Notes: a model not told the origin generated them from the sequence alone. A stretch of DNA of 64,000 nt from Camellia lanceoleosa (GCA_025200525.1 CM045768.1:52336925-52400924); one strand, 5' to 3'; positions 31,450-43,703 are shown, numbered from the stretch's first letter. A program made the numbers and translations.

Positions 31450-33280
31450 AATAATTACAAATTTGAATTGTAACAGATTCCTCCTCCCATCGGTGCTTGA
31501 GATTCAATGGAAGTTTATCTCCTAAGATACAACGATCAATATTTTACACTAGCAGCACTACTATTACAAGCCTAGCGAACTTCGTTGTACATACACTCTC
31601 TTTATGGAAAAATTAAACTCAGGAAAATATGAAGAATAAATGCAAAGATGAAAAAGAAATGATGAATTCTCTATTCAAATTGAAGTGAGGGAGATGAAAT
31701 TTATAGATTATTTCGTGACTCTTCAGAAAGGTTGTGATCTTTTAAAAGGACACATCCTTTCATCTCAAGAGACACAACTATTGGAGTAAATTTGAATTCA
31801 AATTTTCTAACAATCCCCACATGAATGAAATTTACGGAAAGGACATGCAACAACATACAGACAAAGAGAGAGTACACTAAAGAAATATCCTGCATCGAGA
31901 TAGGTAGTTTTTGGCTTTGAACCTTCTCTAGTGAAAGCCTATCAGACTTACTAATTAATCAGTGGACGTAATATCTTGAACTGTTCAACTGTTTGTGTAA
32001 GCCAAGACAATATAATTCACACAGAATATCTCCAGACATAGCTTAGTTCTCACGGTTGTGCCTGTTTTGGCCTTGGGCATCTCCTGGTGTTTCATGAGTG
32101 CTTTAGAAAATTTAGTCTTATCAATTCTTATAGAAGCGGCCCCTTCACACTCATATAGGTGATTCTTATTTCAAGTCTTTTAAATACTTCTCTTGAAAGA
32201 TACCCTTCTAGGGTTTTAAAGATATAAGTGATCATTAAAAGCATAGCTTATCCTAAGTCCCCTACATACAACACATGTTGCAGATATCACTCTTATCATA
32301 GGAATACTCCTTTAGTGATTTTTGGCGAGCCACACATAACTTAATTGTCACTTTGAACATAGTTATTGGGATCTCTAGTCATCCAAGTAGGGTTACCATT
32401 ATGATGACTCTGATGTAATAGGCTTTAATCACATTCCCCTCGATGAACTATTCCTCATTTGCTTTCTAGTCAAACTTTTTATTTAGCGGCCACTATTTTT
32501 CGTTTGACCTTCTCAATTATATATTATTAGTGGATCTATTATATTATCCTTAGACAATATTCACAACTGAAAGCAAATGTCATACGGTATTAAATCTTTG
32601 ATTATATCGAGACTTACCATTGCTGTATGTCACTCCCATTTTCAAATTTAAATAATAAATATAGAGTTGTTCCTTAAGAGTTAATGAAACCATTTTTGCT
32701 TCTACTCCAACTTTATCCTATAGAAAGAATTGAGATTCTTTGTGGACCTATTATTGGAACCATTACTTTGGTAAAATCCTCTAAGCACCCCCACATTTTA
32801 AGCATTCTAAGGAAACTTAATTTTTCTTATTAATGTATAATTACACAAAAATATTAATACATCTCCACAATTCTGAGGTAAATCAAAATATATCATTAAT
32901 TAGCATGCTTGTACTAAATAACAAGATGTAAATTGTTTTGTGAATATAATCAATACTAATTTGTCTAAAATACAATTAGACTTCATAACTTTCTTTTGTA
33001 GTACAAAGAAAATATGGCTAATACCGATTGTGGCCACAACACTTTGTCAAATAACATTTCTGTAACCATGAATTATTTCTTTTTGTTTACTGCAACCCTT
33101 ATGGAATATAAATATTACTGTATAATTACATTTACATCTTGTTTGTCTTATTCAGTATTAGTGACTACGTTGACAATTACTAAAGTGTCTTTCACCCATG
33201 AAATATTTTAACTCATATAATATTTTATTACGGAGTTATCGGTCACCATACCAATTTCACAGTCATTATTCCAAGGAATA
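31450..33280 (-). mobile_element. Noncoding LTR-element-like block
   Basis: On the minus strand, 'catgtggggat' is followed by TGTTAGAAAATTTGAATTC at about 31,821, which looks like a polypurine tract followed by an LTR start. The LTR would run down to about 31,470 ('...ctgttacaattc'). The 1.4 kb to the right (31,825-33,280) has no coding frame of any retroelement domain. It could be the 3' untranslated part of a truncated Copia element or the interior of a large noncoding retrotransposon derivative. The second LTR was not found. Confidence 0.4.
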
Positions 33281-33536
33281 GTTAGAATTCCTCTTATGTG
33301 AAAATACATAAGTTTACATTTTTATCAACACTTTGATAAATAATTGACATCCATTTATAATATACCATATACCAAATCGATATATCAAATATATCAATTA
33401 ATGACATCATACCACAAAGAATTATAAAATCAATAATATCTATAGATGACATCTCTTCATTATATCCATACATGAACATTATGATTAACTAATCAAATCA
33501 ACAATTCCTCACCAATCTGTAATTTCTAAATAACAT

Positions 33537-33797
33537 AGGCCAAGTTTGAGAACTTGTAAAAAAGTCAAAAAGTTACTCAAAAAGTTAAAAAGTTAACACT
33601 ATTCACAAAAAGTCAACAATTACGGCTGTACAACTCCCAATTCGAATTTTTCTTTACAAATCAATTTTTACAATTTTTTATTACATATTTTTTCATAAAA
33701 AGTCAAAAAGTTAACCCAAACATCCATATTTTCAACTTTAATTTTTTAGTCCAAAAAGACAAAAAGTACACTTATTTAGGACATCTCAAACAACCCC
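33537..33797. mobile_element. MITE, about 260 bp
   Basis: Inverted ends GGCCAAGTTTGAGAAC and GGACATCTCAAACAACCCC, with an interior of repeated 'agtcaaaaagtta' units. The target duplication is uncertain. Confidence 0.5.
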
Positions 33798-34072
33798 ATA
33801 ATATGTTTTTTTTTTTTTTTAATTTAATAAAACAAAACTAGAAAATCATATATAGATAGGAATTTGGTATAGAATAAACATTTTCTATAAAAACAAAACC
33901 AAAAGATTGATTAGAAATTTGTCTTTAACAGATTCTATACAACCAACATACGATTACGGCAAATGGAATTACAACGAAACGACAAATGTAATGGAACGCA
34001 ATTACGATGGGACACTGAACGGGACATTACACACAACGGCAATCCCAACACTTACAATTTGCCTTTTAATTC
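33798..34072. other. Intergenic sequence
   Basis: T-run near 33,807-33,820. No gene seen. Confidence 0.5.
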
Positions 34073-35059
34073 TGTAATAACCCCGACCCTGATTAACGCT
34101 AATTAGAACTTGATTATATCTGATAATAATTAAGGGAAAAATCTGGAATTTATTTGCATGTGGATTGCATGACTTATGTGTTTTTATCTGTTCGGTGTCG
34201 GAATATCTGTTTGTATTTTAAGCTTCAAACTGCAAATTGGAAGCCTTATCGGCGCCCGATTTCGAAATTGATTAGTGTTTTGGACTAGTTAGATTTTATG
34301 TGAATTTATGGTAGATCCAATTAAAATTCGATTTGGAATGTTTAAATCAGATTAAATAACATTTTAATAATGAACTTAGCTTATTTACAATAGTGCCATT
34401 GGAGGCCACTAACTTAGACAACCATGGGACTTAGTCTTGGGGAGATTGGTTTCCATCAATTGAGAGGCCAAAAACGTGGGGGAGAGTTTGAGAGAGGAGA
34501 AGGCTTGATTTCCAACAAGGTTTAGCTTGGAATTGGAGGAATTAAGCCCCTAGACTTGAGATTGAAGGTTTAAGGTAGGAATTCATCCTCTCATTCATGT
34601 ACTTGGACTAGTTCTTGCATGATTCTTGGTTGGATTGGGGTTGATGTTGATTATGGGTTTAGAATGTTGATTTGAGGTTCATAACATGCATGCATGAACA
34701 CATTCATGGAAATTGAAGTTGTTTTGTATAAAAACTCCACATGCATGCTCTTATTTTTGTTAGAGATCATGAATTCATCAAAATTCTGGGTTTAGGGATA
34801 CCATGGATCATGATTTGAAGCTTTGTAATGTATTTGAAGTCATGCATGTTGAATTACACCTTGCTCTTGAGATTCTATGGAATTGGTGCTCAAATGGACT
34901 CACTCTTGGGCAATGATTTTACAAATTGGCTTTTGAAACTTAATGTATTATGAGTTTAAAATGTTTTTCCAGATTTTGGGCCCAAGGGGTTGAGTTTTGG
35001 GTGATTGAATACTTGGTTCGAGCCTGGAAGACAAATCTGGAAATTCCAGATTTTGCTTC

Positions 35060-35380
35060 CTCGCTCGAGCGAAGGATTCCTCGCTCGAGCGAGCCCTTTT
35101 ATTTTGCAATCTCGCTCGAACGAGCATCGAGCGGCTATCGCGCGTAAAATTGCAGCATCCAGTACTTTTACTGTTTCATCAGATCGCTCGAGCGAAGGAG
35201 TTCTCGCTCGAGCGAAGCCTTTGATTTTAGAAGCTCGCTCGAGCGAGCATCGCGCGGAAAAATTTAACAACCAGTACTTTTTCAGTTCATCAGACCGCTC
35301 GAGCGAAGGACTCCTCGCTCGAGCGAACCCTTTGGTTTTGGGATCTCGCTCGAGCGAAGGATTACTCGCTCGAGTGAGAC
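35060..35380. repeat. CGCTCGAGCG palindrome cluster (LTR 2)
   Basis: Ten copies, mostly TCGCTCGAGCGA, arranged in pairs about 23-30 bp apart and separated by unrelated AT-rich sequence. The long open frames on both strands (up to 159 residues) are by-products of the stop-free motif. Confidence 0.9.
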
Positions 35381-35771
35381 CCCTGTTTTCAGCAACTTTT
35401 GTAAAATGTTTTCTAAGGCATTTTTGCATCCACATTTCATCCTAGGCATTCCTAGGCCATGATTAGGACTCCATATTGAGGGTAAGGGGTTAGATACACA
35501 CTTAGAATCTTTGGTGTGAGGTTTGTGCATTTAGAAATGCGTATTTCAAGTGTGTATCCGTAATGTGTTATGTAGGTCACGTGCCACAACCCGTTTGACC
35601 CTCTTGGCTTCGTCTACTTGTATCAACGCCCACTGTGAGTAATAACTCTGTAAAGTTATGTTCAACTTTAAGTATTTTCTGACTGCTATGATATGATCTG
35701 ATTTCTGAAACACTATGTTTAGAATTATGAATGATTGTCCAAGTTTCTGAAATGTATTGTGGCACCCTTAG

Positions 35772-35945
35772 TCCCTATGGCCCTCGCCCGGGGGTAACAA
35801 TACCGTCGCCTATGGCCCTCGCCCGGGGGTAACAATACTGCTTATGGCCTCGCCTGGGTAATAATAATACCGCGGGCCTATGGCCCTCGCCGGTAATAAT
35901 ACCATGGCCTGCCTCAGGGGTAATAATACCATGGTTGCTTGCGCA
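35772..35945. repeat. GC-rich tandem repeat in solo LTR
   Basis: About five degenerate units of roughly 35 bp with core TATGGCCCTCGCCCGGGGGT followed by AACAATACCG. It sits at the same place in the LTR as the 30-bp array at 109-405, but has different sequence. Confidence 0.85.
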
Positions 35946-36669
35946 CAAGATAAGGACCTTTATGGTTGTTGGTACCAACTTTGCTGTGGTCTTTAGACCT
36001 ACTTGATCGGATAGCTAATGGGTGTACCACATATGATCTTATGCAAAATCTGAATATGAATGTGAATATGAATATGAGCATGTATCTGAATTTGTTTCCG
36101 ATTTGAAATCTGAAAATGCATAAGACTCTGTTTCTGATAAGATTATGCTTCTGAGATAAACTCTGATTCCTAATTCTGTGGTGGACATCATTCATTAAAA
36201 CCTTTACTCTATTTATTATTCATTGGGCTTTCGCTCACAGTTTACTATATATATGTAGGTGAGCCGACGCAAGAGCAGGGCCAGAGTTGAGGGCCTGCAG
36301 TACCCCTTTTTGTCAGCCAGCTGTTGTGCCTCCCGAGGAGGTTCCGGTCATAGCTTAACGCAGTGGCTGTTCCGGTTCATGCTAGTCGAGTCTGATGTTT
36401 ATGACTTGTAAAGCCGAAGTTTGGGGGCATAATTATGTATATATATCATGTAAATATTGGTGTATGTTGACTAGCATGTTATGTATATAAATAAGTTTTA
36501 AATTTTCTGTCTCATGTACGTCATCACAGCTCATTGGACCTTATTTACTTTTTGTATTTGCTTCCGCAGCCCCTTATTATTTGTTATTAAGTTTGGAGGC
36601 CGTAGGTAATCCACGGATTACTGGCCGGTTACGTCACCGAACCTATAGGGGCGGGTTTGGGTCGTGACA

Positions 36670-36850
36670 AATTTCCTCGTCTCGCCAATCATGAACATGA
36701 TAGATATAACAAATTACATACATATATATATACACACACACATGCACATAAACATTTTGACAAGATTAGAGATATATTAATCAAATTAATCAGAAGCGTA
36801 GCGTACCAATCATGAACATATATCTATGAGAGACAATTCATCGATTATTA

Positions 36851-36881
<31 letters not shown>

Positions 36882-36887
36882 CGAAAT
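36670..36887. other. Intergenic sequence with (TA), (CA) and (GA) microsatellites
   Basis: (AT)n/(AC)n near 36,721-36,741 and (GA)n near 36,850-36,881. Confidence 0.6.
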
Positions 36888-37061
36888 TCTCCCTTTTGAT
36901 CTTCCTTTGCCCTTGCATTTGCTACAGCAATCTTTGGCCCGATATCCCTCTTTGTCACAGATGTAACATTTGCTATTAAACTTGTACTTCTTAGTTTTCC
37001 CTCCTTTAGAGCCTTGTGCCGAACTTTCTACAAAATTTTTTGTTTGTTTCCTTTTCTTCAT
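36888..37061 (-). pseudogene. Copia gag zinc-knuckle fragment, inverted
   Basis: Encodes 'KYKFNSKCYICDKEGYRAKDC' followed by a basic stretch, a CCHC-like knuckle (Tyr in place of His) almost identical to the one on the plus strand near 38,307-38,400. It is a piece of a second copy of the same Copia family in the opposite orientation, with no other domain attached. Confidence 0.75.
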
Positions 37062-37075
37062 TTCTTCTTCTTACA

Positions 37076-37512
37076 GAAATTATTTTTTGTGATTTTACAA
37101 AATAATATTTTGGTTAGAAAAAAAATAGTAGTAATATACTGTTTGAATAATAGTGTAATATACTGCTTATTTTCTTTAACAACTAATAGTAATATACTGG
37201 TAGTCATTAATAAATCAAAATATTTATTTGTGAAGTTAGTCAGAAATTAATTTTGATTTTTAGAAATAATTTTTGAGTTTTCATTAATTAAATTATGTTT
37301 CAATATTTTAATTTTTGAAGTGTTATTGAAATTTAATTTTCTGTGTGGAATTAATTTGTTTAAATATTTTTTTTATTTTCAAATTAATTGGAAATAAAAG
37401 TTACAATTTTTATTTTTTTTATTTTTACAGAATTTAAATTCTGTGTTTATGGTTTAATTTTCTGTGTAGTGTACAAATTCTAATTATAATTTTGTTCTAT
37501 AATTTAGAATTC
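37076..37512. other. AT-rich leader-like sequence upstream of Copia gag
   Basis: Repeated 'tttctgtgt.g' and 'gtaatatactg' segments. No LTR or primer-binding site recognised. Confidence 0.5.
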
Positions 37513-39396
37513 ATGGTTACTGAAACTAATGCTTAAACAAGTACTGGTATGGTGGCTGCAATTGCGCCAACCCCGCCTCCTGTTATAACTGTGCCAGTTG
37601 ATCACGGTGAAAAGCCAGAGAAGTTCTTAAGAACTGATTTTAAAAGATTGTAGCAGAAAATGTTGTTCTATCTTATTACTTTCAACCTGACACATTTTCT
37701 TCGTGAGGATGCTCCTACTTTGAAAGAAGATGAAACCGATCGACAAGTAGTTGTTGCGATCGATGCCTGGAAACATGCTGATTTCCTTTGCTGGAACTAC
37801 ATCTTGAACGGATTTGACAACACATTATACAACGTCTACAGTCCTATCAAGATGGCAAAGGAACTTTGGGAGTCTTTGGAGAAAAAATACAAGACAAAAG
37901 ATGTTGGCTCGAAGAAATTCATAGTAGGTAAATTTCTAGACTTTGTGATGGTTGATTTCAAGACTGTGATCAGTCAAGTTCAAGATCTCCAACTCATTTT
38001 GCATGACATTCATACAGAATGCATGTCTCTTAGTGAATCCTTCGAAGTTGCTGCCTTAATTGAAAAATTACCACAAGGCTGAAAGAAATTCAAGAATTAC
38101 CTCAAACACAAGCGCAAAGAAATGACTTTGGCAGAATTGATTGTGCGTTTTGAGGATTGAGGAGGACAACCACAATTCTGAGAAGCAGGCTGGTAAGAAT
38201 CCAATGTAGTCTAAGGAAAATTTGGTGGAACATGCTCCAAAGCAAATAAACGGAAATATTCTGAAGAAATTTCCGCACAAGGCTCTAAAGAAGGGGAAGC
38301 TAAGAAGTACAATTTTAATGGTAAATGTTACATCTGTGACAAAGAGAGCCATCGGCCCAAAGATTGCCGTAGCAAAGGCAAAGGCAAAGGCAAAAGAAGA
38401 TCAAGTAAGAAGCCTGCTCAAGCTAATATGACCAAAGTGGACAAAGTTTCCGATGGTGTAGATGACATAAATCTTTTTGTAGTTGTTTTTTAGGCAAATC
38501 TTGTCGGAAATCCTAAAGAGTGGTGGGTGGACACTGGCGCTACTCGGCATATTTGTGTCGACAAAAAGATGTTTACATCTTATTCTGTGGTGGACAACGG
38601 TGAACAATTTTTTATGGGCAACTCCTCGACTTCTAAAGTTGAAGAACAAGGAAAGATTATTCTAAAGATGACATCTGGAAAGGAACTCACTCTCAACAAT
38701 GTGCTGCATGTACTGAAGATTCGCAAGAATCTAGTTTCCGGATCTCTGTTGAGTAAAAATGGGTTTAGGCTAATTTTTGAATGTGACAAATTTATACTTA
38801 CCAAAAACAGGATGTATGTAGGAAAATGTTACATGTCAGATGACCTTTTCATAATGAATGCAATGACTGTTGTACCATCTGTTATTAATAAAAATGCATC
38901 TTCTTCTTACTAGCTTGAGTCTTCAAAAAAATGGCATGATAGACTAGGATATGTTAATTATAGATCTTTGCGTAGATTAATTAATATAGAATGTTTACCT
39001 AAATTTGACAACGATTTAATTCATAAATGTGAAACTTTCATTGAGGCAAAATTAACTAAAACTCATTTTCATTCAATTGAACGAAGTATAGAGCCATTTA
39101 AATTAATTCATAGTAACATTTGTGATTTTAAATCAATTCAAACTAGAGGTGAAAAAAAATATTTTATCATTTTCATAGATGACTATACTAAATATAGTTA
39201 TGTTTATTTAAATTCGAACCAATGACAAAGTTTTGGAAACTTTTATTTAATTTAAGAATGAAGTAGGAAATCAACTTGGTAAGAAAATTAAAAAACTAAG
39301 AAGTGATAGAGGTGGTGAATATGGATCACATTTTGGTGAATTTTGTAGAGAACATGGAATAATTCATCAAACCACCGCTCCTTACTCACCTTAGCA
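37513..39396 (+). pseudogene. Ty1/Copia gag-protease-integrase, 3'-truncated
   Basis: Gag starts at ATG 37,513 with two early stops, then 'KPEKFLRTDFKRL*QKMLFYL' and the long open part 37,660-38,082. A zinc knuckle 'CYICDKESHRPKDC' (about 38,330) follows, with stops. The protease active site is 'WWVDTGATRHIC' near 38,525. The pre-integrase HHCC region near 38,935-39,030 contains 'WHDRLGYVNYRSLRRL'. The integrase core begins with 'LIHSNICDF' and 'FIIFIDDYTKY' (about 39,105-39,190), where the first Asp of the family reads Asn in 'HSNIC'. The frame breaks after 39,225 and similarity ends at 'HQTTAPYSP' near 39,390. Reverse transcriptase and RNase H are absent. Inactive. Confidence 0.9.
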
Positions 39397-39403
39397 AAAT
39401 GGA

Positions 39404-40510
39404 ATTTATGGTTTTATAGGCTTATTTTGGGCTAACTTTAAGCTCAAATTTGAAAGGGCCCCACACATCTTTTGAGGTGGGTCCAAGAGGTGACATGCTC
39501 CTTGCTGCATGGCAAGTGACACGGTGAAGACAGTTCGTCAAAACCATTGATGAGTAAATGGAAAATTGACATTGTCTTCTGGTTCGTGGAATGGATACTT
39601 AAAAAAGTAATATGTGGGTTTCCTTGGAATAGTTGTCCCACATTGAAACTCTAAGAGAACTTATGTGTATATATAAGTTCTAGGTGGGAATATTTGGGTT
39701 GGGCCCTTAGGGGCACCTCAAGTTTGTAGAAGGGAGGAGTTATGGACAATGTGACCTTTGGTTCAAACCACCATACGCGTGCACGCCACTATCCGACCGA
39801 CCGGCCGGCCGAGCCGTGCCAGGCGCGAGTGTAGGTTGTGGGTCTAGTTGATTCTAATATTAATTTTTTGGACAAAATTTATTTAAATTTCTTCAAAAAT
39901 TCTTATGGGAAAATTTAATTTTTCTAAACAAAATTAGTTCAAATTTTGTGTAAAATTTGAATTTAATCTTCTGTCCAAAATAGTTCCTCCTCTGGTCCAA
40001 ATTCCAATAGTCCAGCAGGTTCAAACAGCCAAACATATTCGATTTTTCCAGACAGATTCAAAACTGGTTTCTAACAGATCTTGTACCTGTTCCAGTTTCA
40101 ATTCATATCTGTTCAGTTTGAATGTCATACCTGTTTGGGTCTATAAATACGAGATCTGTTTCAGCAATTGTTTCATTCTGAAAATCTGTTTTCCTTGCCT
40201 TCCTTTGTGCTCTCTTGCATATATATTCTACATATTATTTTAGGAAAATCTCTGAAAGTATAGAATATAGGTTCTAGTTCGCTGTACAGATTGTTTGGAG
40301 TGCTACTATAATCTGTGTAGATCATTGTATCTTGGGAAATAGACGCCATTAATCCGTAAGTACCGAAGCGGGACAAATATGTTTTAAGGACAAAGTGTCA
40401 CACACTTGACTTGATCTCTTTTTGTACTTATTCTTTTTAGTAAAATAAATTCGATAAGTAATTTATTTTTATTTGTTTGATTTATTTTAAGTTATTTATT
40501 TTACACAAAA
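39404..40510 (+). mobile_element. LTR-like sequence, probably Copia, abutting the truncated integrase
   Basis: Immediately follows the broken integrase. It has a promoter-like CTATAAATA at 40,141-40,149, T-rich downstream sequence, and a resemblance to 42,000-42,970 ('ggagttatggacaatgt', '.cacgcgtgcacgcc'). It may be the insertion that truncated the Copia element or the 3' LTR after an internal deletion. The ends are uncertain. Confidence 0.45.
40142..40148 (+). promoter_or_regulatory. Possible TATA box in LTR
   Basis: TATAAAT in a GC-poor context about 280 bases upstream of the T-rich end of the LTR-like block. Confidence 0.35.
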
Positions 40511-41439
40511 AAATTATTTCAACAGAAACGTCAAACAAACAACCCAACAAAAAAAACCCCCAAAAATTTGAAAACAAACATCACATTCACCTCGTCACAA
40601 ATTGAACAGGCCAGCACAATGCAAACTCATCATCCACACGGACGAAAAAAAAAAAAAAGGCCCAAAAACAAAACACTATTTTTCGAAGAAATGACGTTTC
40701 CCAACGTAATACAAAAATCACACCATCAATTGAAACCCTTTCATCGTGAATCACTATGCACAAATCACCAACAAAAAAAAAGATAAAAATGAATGAAAAT
40801 GTTACACATTTTACCCTCCCACACGCCACACATCAACATAAATAAAATGAATCACACAAAAAGGGTAATGAAGTCAACTCTAACATTACCAAATCAAATA
40901 AAATATACCTTATCAACTAAAAATGATCAAATTATTCATAAGAATTCGTAAGAAAAAAATACAGGATTAAATGAATTAATATTATTTTATATCAAATTTT
41001 TTGATAATTTGTCCTTAAATCTTTTAAATTATTTTTATCAACCATCTAATCATTAAATATAATATTATCTCTTTATTGCTAATATAATTAATTTTGTATG
41101 TAAATTATATATATTATTCAAAAGTATAGTTATTCAATTCAAAATTTCTTATTTTCTAAATCCAAAAATCCAATCAAAAGAAATTCATAGGATAAAAAAC
41201 CTTTTCGAATCATTCTTTGCGTACAAAAATTGAATTAACATTTACTCATTTGATATTATTTCTTATCGTAATTAAAAACAATACGATTGATAGTTTAATG
41301 CATATAATCTCAAATCTATATATATATTATTTCATGATACTATCTATCCAAATCTAATGATTTCAATCTCTTAAAAAAAAAAAAAAATAATTAGCAAACA
41401 AACGAGGCCTAATAGATGGGAAAGAGTAGTACTGTTACA
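40511..41439. other. AT-rich intergenic sequence
   Basis: No gene or clear element. A-runs lie near 40,645-40,660 and 41,370-41,390. Confidence 0.5.
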
Positions 41440-41660
41440 TTAGGACCACGCTTGAGGTGGTGAAGCCGCAGGAGGGCTCCACGTGTAAAATCCGGCTGGC
41501 GAGCAATTGTACCATATCTCTCGCTCTCCTGCTCAACGACGGCGGTATGCAAAGTAGTGCCACGTGACGAGCAAGTACCCGTCACGGTTCTTTAAAGCTG
41601 AACAAACTCGGCCCGACCAACCTGGGTTTGCTTTTGACCACTACCTCTGGTTTGGTTAAG
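41440..41660. promoter_or_regulatory. GC-richer segment with two G-box (CACGTG) sites
   Basis: CCACGTGT at 41,479-41,486 and GCCACGTGAC at 41,559-41,568, 81 bp apart, in a segment that is GC-richer than its surroundings. A TATATATTTA follows at 41,671. No coding exon lies within 500 bp on either strand, so it may be a stranded promoter or part of an unrecognised element. Confidence 0.3.
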
Positions 41661-41999
41661 TCGCCCAGCATATATATTTAGAGAAATTATTCAATTGTTT
41701 AAAAAAAAAAAAAAAAAAAGTTGACCCATCAAATTTGACTTATCGGAATTGTTTGAATTGCGTAAGTCAGATGATCTGTTGGACTATTGGTTGGATAACC
41801 GACGTCATTCTTGTCAATTAGTCTGTTAATTGGCATCTGTTTAGATGGCTAACCAGGCGATCGGTTGGATGATTAACATGTACAAATTCAAATAATTCAA
41901 ATAATTCCAAATTCGGTGAATGTAACTATTAACTCCATAAATTTGAAATCTTCTGTTGACAGAGGCATGGACATGTGCAAGAGAGTGTTGAAAAAAAAA

Positions 42000-42970
42000 A
42001 AAAATTTTGGTGACTTTAATGTGAAATTAAAGTAGGACCAAACTATTAGTTGAGGTGGGATTAAATGGGTTTAGATTATTTGTAACAAAATCTTTACACC
42101 ACAAAAAGAATGACAAAAAACTATTAAGAATTGAATGAAAAATTGTCTCATAAAGTTGACACCATAAATGAGGTATTGGGAGTTGTGTATAACTACCAAA
42201 CGCACATTGATTGTAAAGGAAAACTTTGATGAGTATTTAAATCTCAAGATTATGAAAAGGGCATGAGTCCTTTGGAGCATCCAAATTTTCCGAAGGAAAG
42301 AAGTTATGGATGTTTTAAGGATAGGCTTGGGCCAAAACTATGGTTCAAGTTGGTTATGGCAAAATTGCCACACGCATGCACACGCCGCTGGGACCGGGCC
42401 GGATCCGGGTCATGGATCTTGGGACTTGGGCTTGAGGCTTGCTGGAATGGGTTAGGTTTGGGCTGGGCCGGATTGGTGGTCCACTAATCTAAACTTTTTG
42501 GGCCAAGTATGCTGCAGATATACACACTTGTGCATACAAAAAATATATTATAGATATTTTTTTCCCATCAGTTTTGGACCATTACTCCAGCAATTTTGCA
42601 GGAGTAATGGCCATTAGTTGCTAGCCTTCATAGGCATTAGTTGCTAGCCTTCATGGTTGGAGGCTCCTCATTTCTCCCCCATTGTGTATAAAAAGAGGCC
42701 CATTTGCTTTGGTTTGTTACAGATTATTTGTTTCTAGAATATATTAGTTAGTTTGCTTGTTCATATAATATATTCTTCATGGGTTAAGAGAGTGCTACCA
42801 TTGTCGGTTCGTTAAAGCTAACAGAAGGTGCTTCTGCGTTAGCTGGTCTAAGCCATATTATCTTGGGAGACAGAAGTTGACGTTCCCCCAGCACCCATGG
42901 TGAGGCATCTAATCTGTTTTAAGGAGACTGTAATATTACACAAAATTTGGTTTGATTCCTTGTTTTTAAT
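42000..42970 (+). mobile_element. LTR-like sequence, related to 39,404-40,510
   Basis: Shares 'ttatggatg/acaatg', 'ggttcaa' and 'cacgcatgcacacgcc' landmarks with 39,720-39,790. Two tandem copies of 'ggcattagttgctagccttcat' lie near 42,610-42,655. TATAAAAAGAGGCC is at 42,687. Probably a solo LTR. The ends are not resolved. Confidence 0.4.
42687..42695 (+). promoter_or_regulatory. Probable TATA box of LTR-like block
   Basis: TATAAAAAG followed by a GC-richer initiator-like segment. Confidence 0.45.
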
Positions 42971-43129
42971 ATTTCGATCAAGTATGTATTTCTGTTAATC
43001 ATGTTTCATATTTCATGCTCTAGAATGTAAATTTCTCAAAGATGGATTTATTTGATGTTCTATTATTTAATTTAATAAATCAAGAATCTATTTATCTTGT
43101 TTAATTATATAATTTAGACAACAAAAAGG

Positions 43130-43700
43130 TCCAGGAGTTAAAGGCATGAAATTAGTGGCTCAAGAAAGAGGATTGAGGGTGTGACACATGGCAATCTCCA
43201 AGAGAAAGATAGTTTAAGGTAGTTACAGCAGTTGCAACAGTTGTAGATCATGAGAAGTTAAAGGAAGCCAACAAATGGACACGTGGCAACATGGCATAGC
43301 CAATGAAGCCATATAAAAGCTGAAAATTCAAAGAGGAGAAAACCTTCAACCAAATACACAACCCATGTGAAATCTAAGAGTACTTCTTATACTTAGGAGT
43401 AGTGCATCTGTAATTCAATCTTTAAGTTTGGCCCTGTCGATTGTGATGCTATTTGGATTTGTAATTTGTTTCTTGTAATTAAGTGACAAGTTTAAGTGTA
43501 ATTAATCGAATTTCAATTTGTTTATATTTTTTTTTTCACATTATACTTGTTTTTTCACATTATAACCTCCAAAGAAATCCTTGAATCTGTTAAGGTATAG
43601 GATACCAACCACATTACTTGATTGAGTTGTTGTTTACGAAAATTAGTTTTTCTGTCGAATCACCTCTGTCGATTTGACCCAAACTAGTTTTTTGCTAACA
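43130..43700 (+). mobile_element. 5' LTR of an outer plus-strand element (W)
   Basis: Ends ...GCTAACA at 43,700, three bases before a primer-binding-site-like sequence. It contains G-box CACGTGGC near 43,272 and a promoter-like 'atataaaagc' near 43,311. W is inferred to continue at 57,587 with RNase H and integrase in the same orientation. The LTR start is not clear. Confidence 0.5.
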
Positions 43701-43703
43701 TAT

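Larger units (their letters stand above)
34073..36669 (+). mobile_element. Solo chromovirus LTR (2.6 kb)
   Basis: Starts TGTAATAACCCC and ends GGGTCGTGACA. The flanks are AATTC (left) and AATTT (right), an imperfect 5-bp duplication. It aligns with the minus-strand LTR at 1-2,019. It contains the CGCTCGAGCG cluster (35,060-35,380) and a GC-rich tandem repeat (35,760-35,945). No primer-binding site, polypurine tract or retroelement gene adjoins it. Confidence 0.75.

Noticed and set aside
31450..33280. Endogenous pararetrovirus
   Set aside because: No movement protein, coat protein, protease or reverse transcriptase motif seen on either strand.
34956..35445. Two overlapping long open frames (159 residues minus, 146 residues plus) with repeated Ser-Leu-Glu-Arg and Arg-Ser-Ser-Glu
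   Set aside because: They arise because the CTCGAGCG motif contains no stop codon on either strand. They lie inside an LTR and resemble no protein family.
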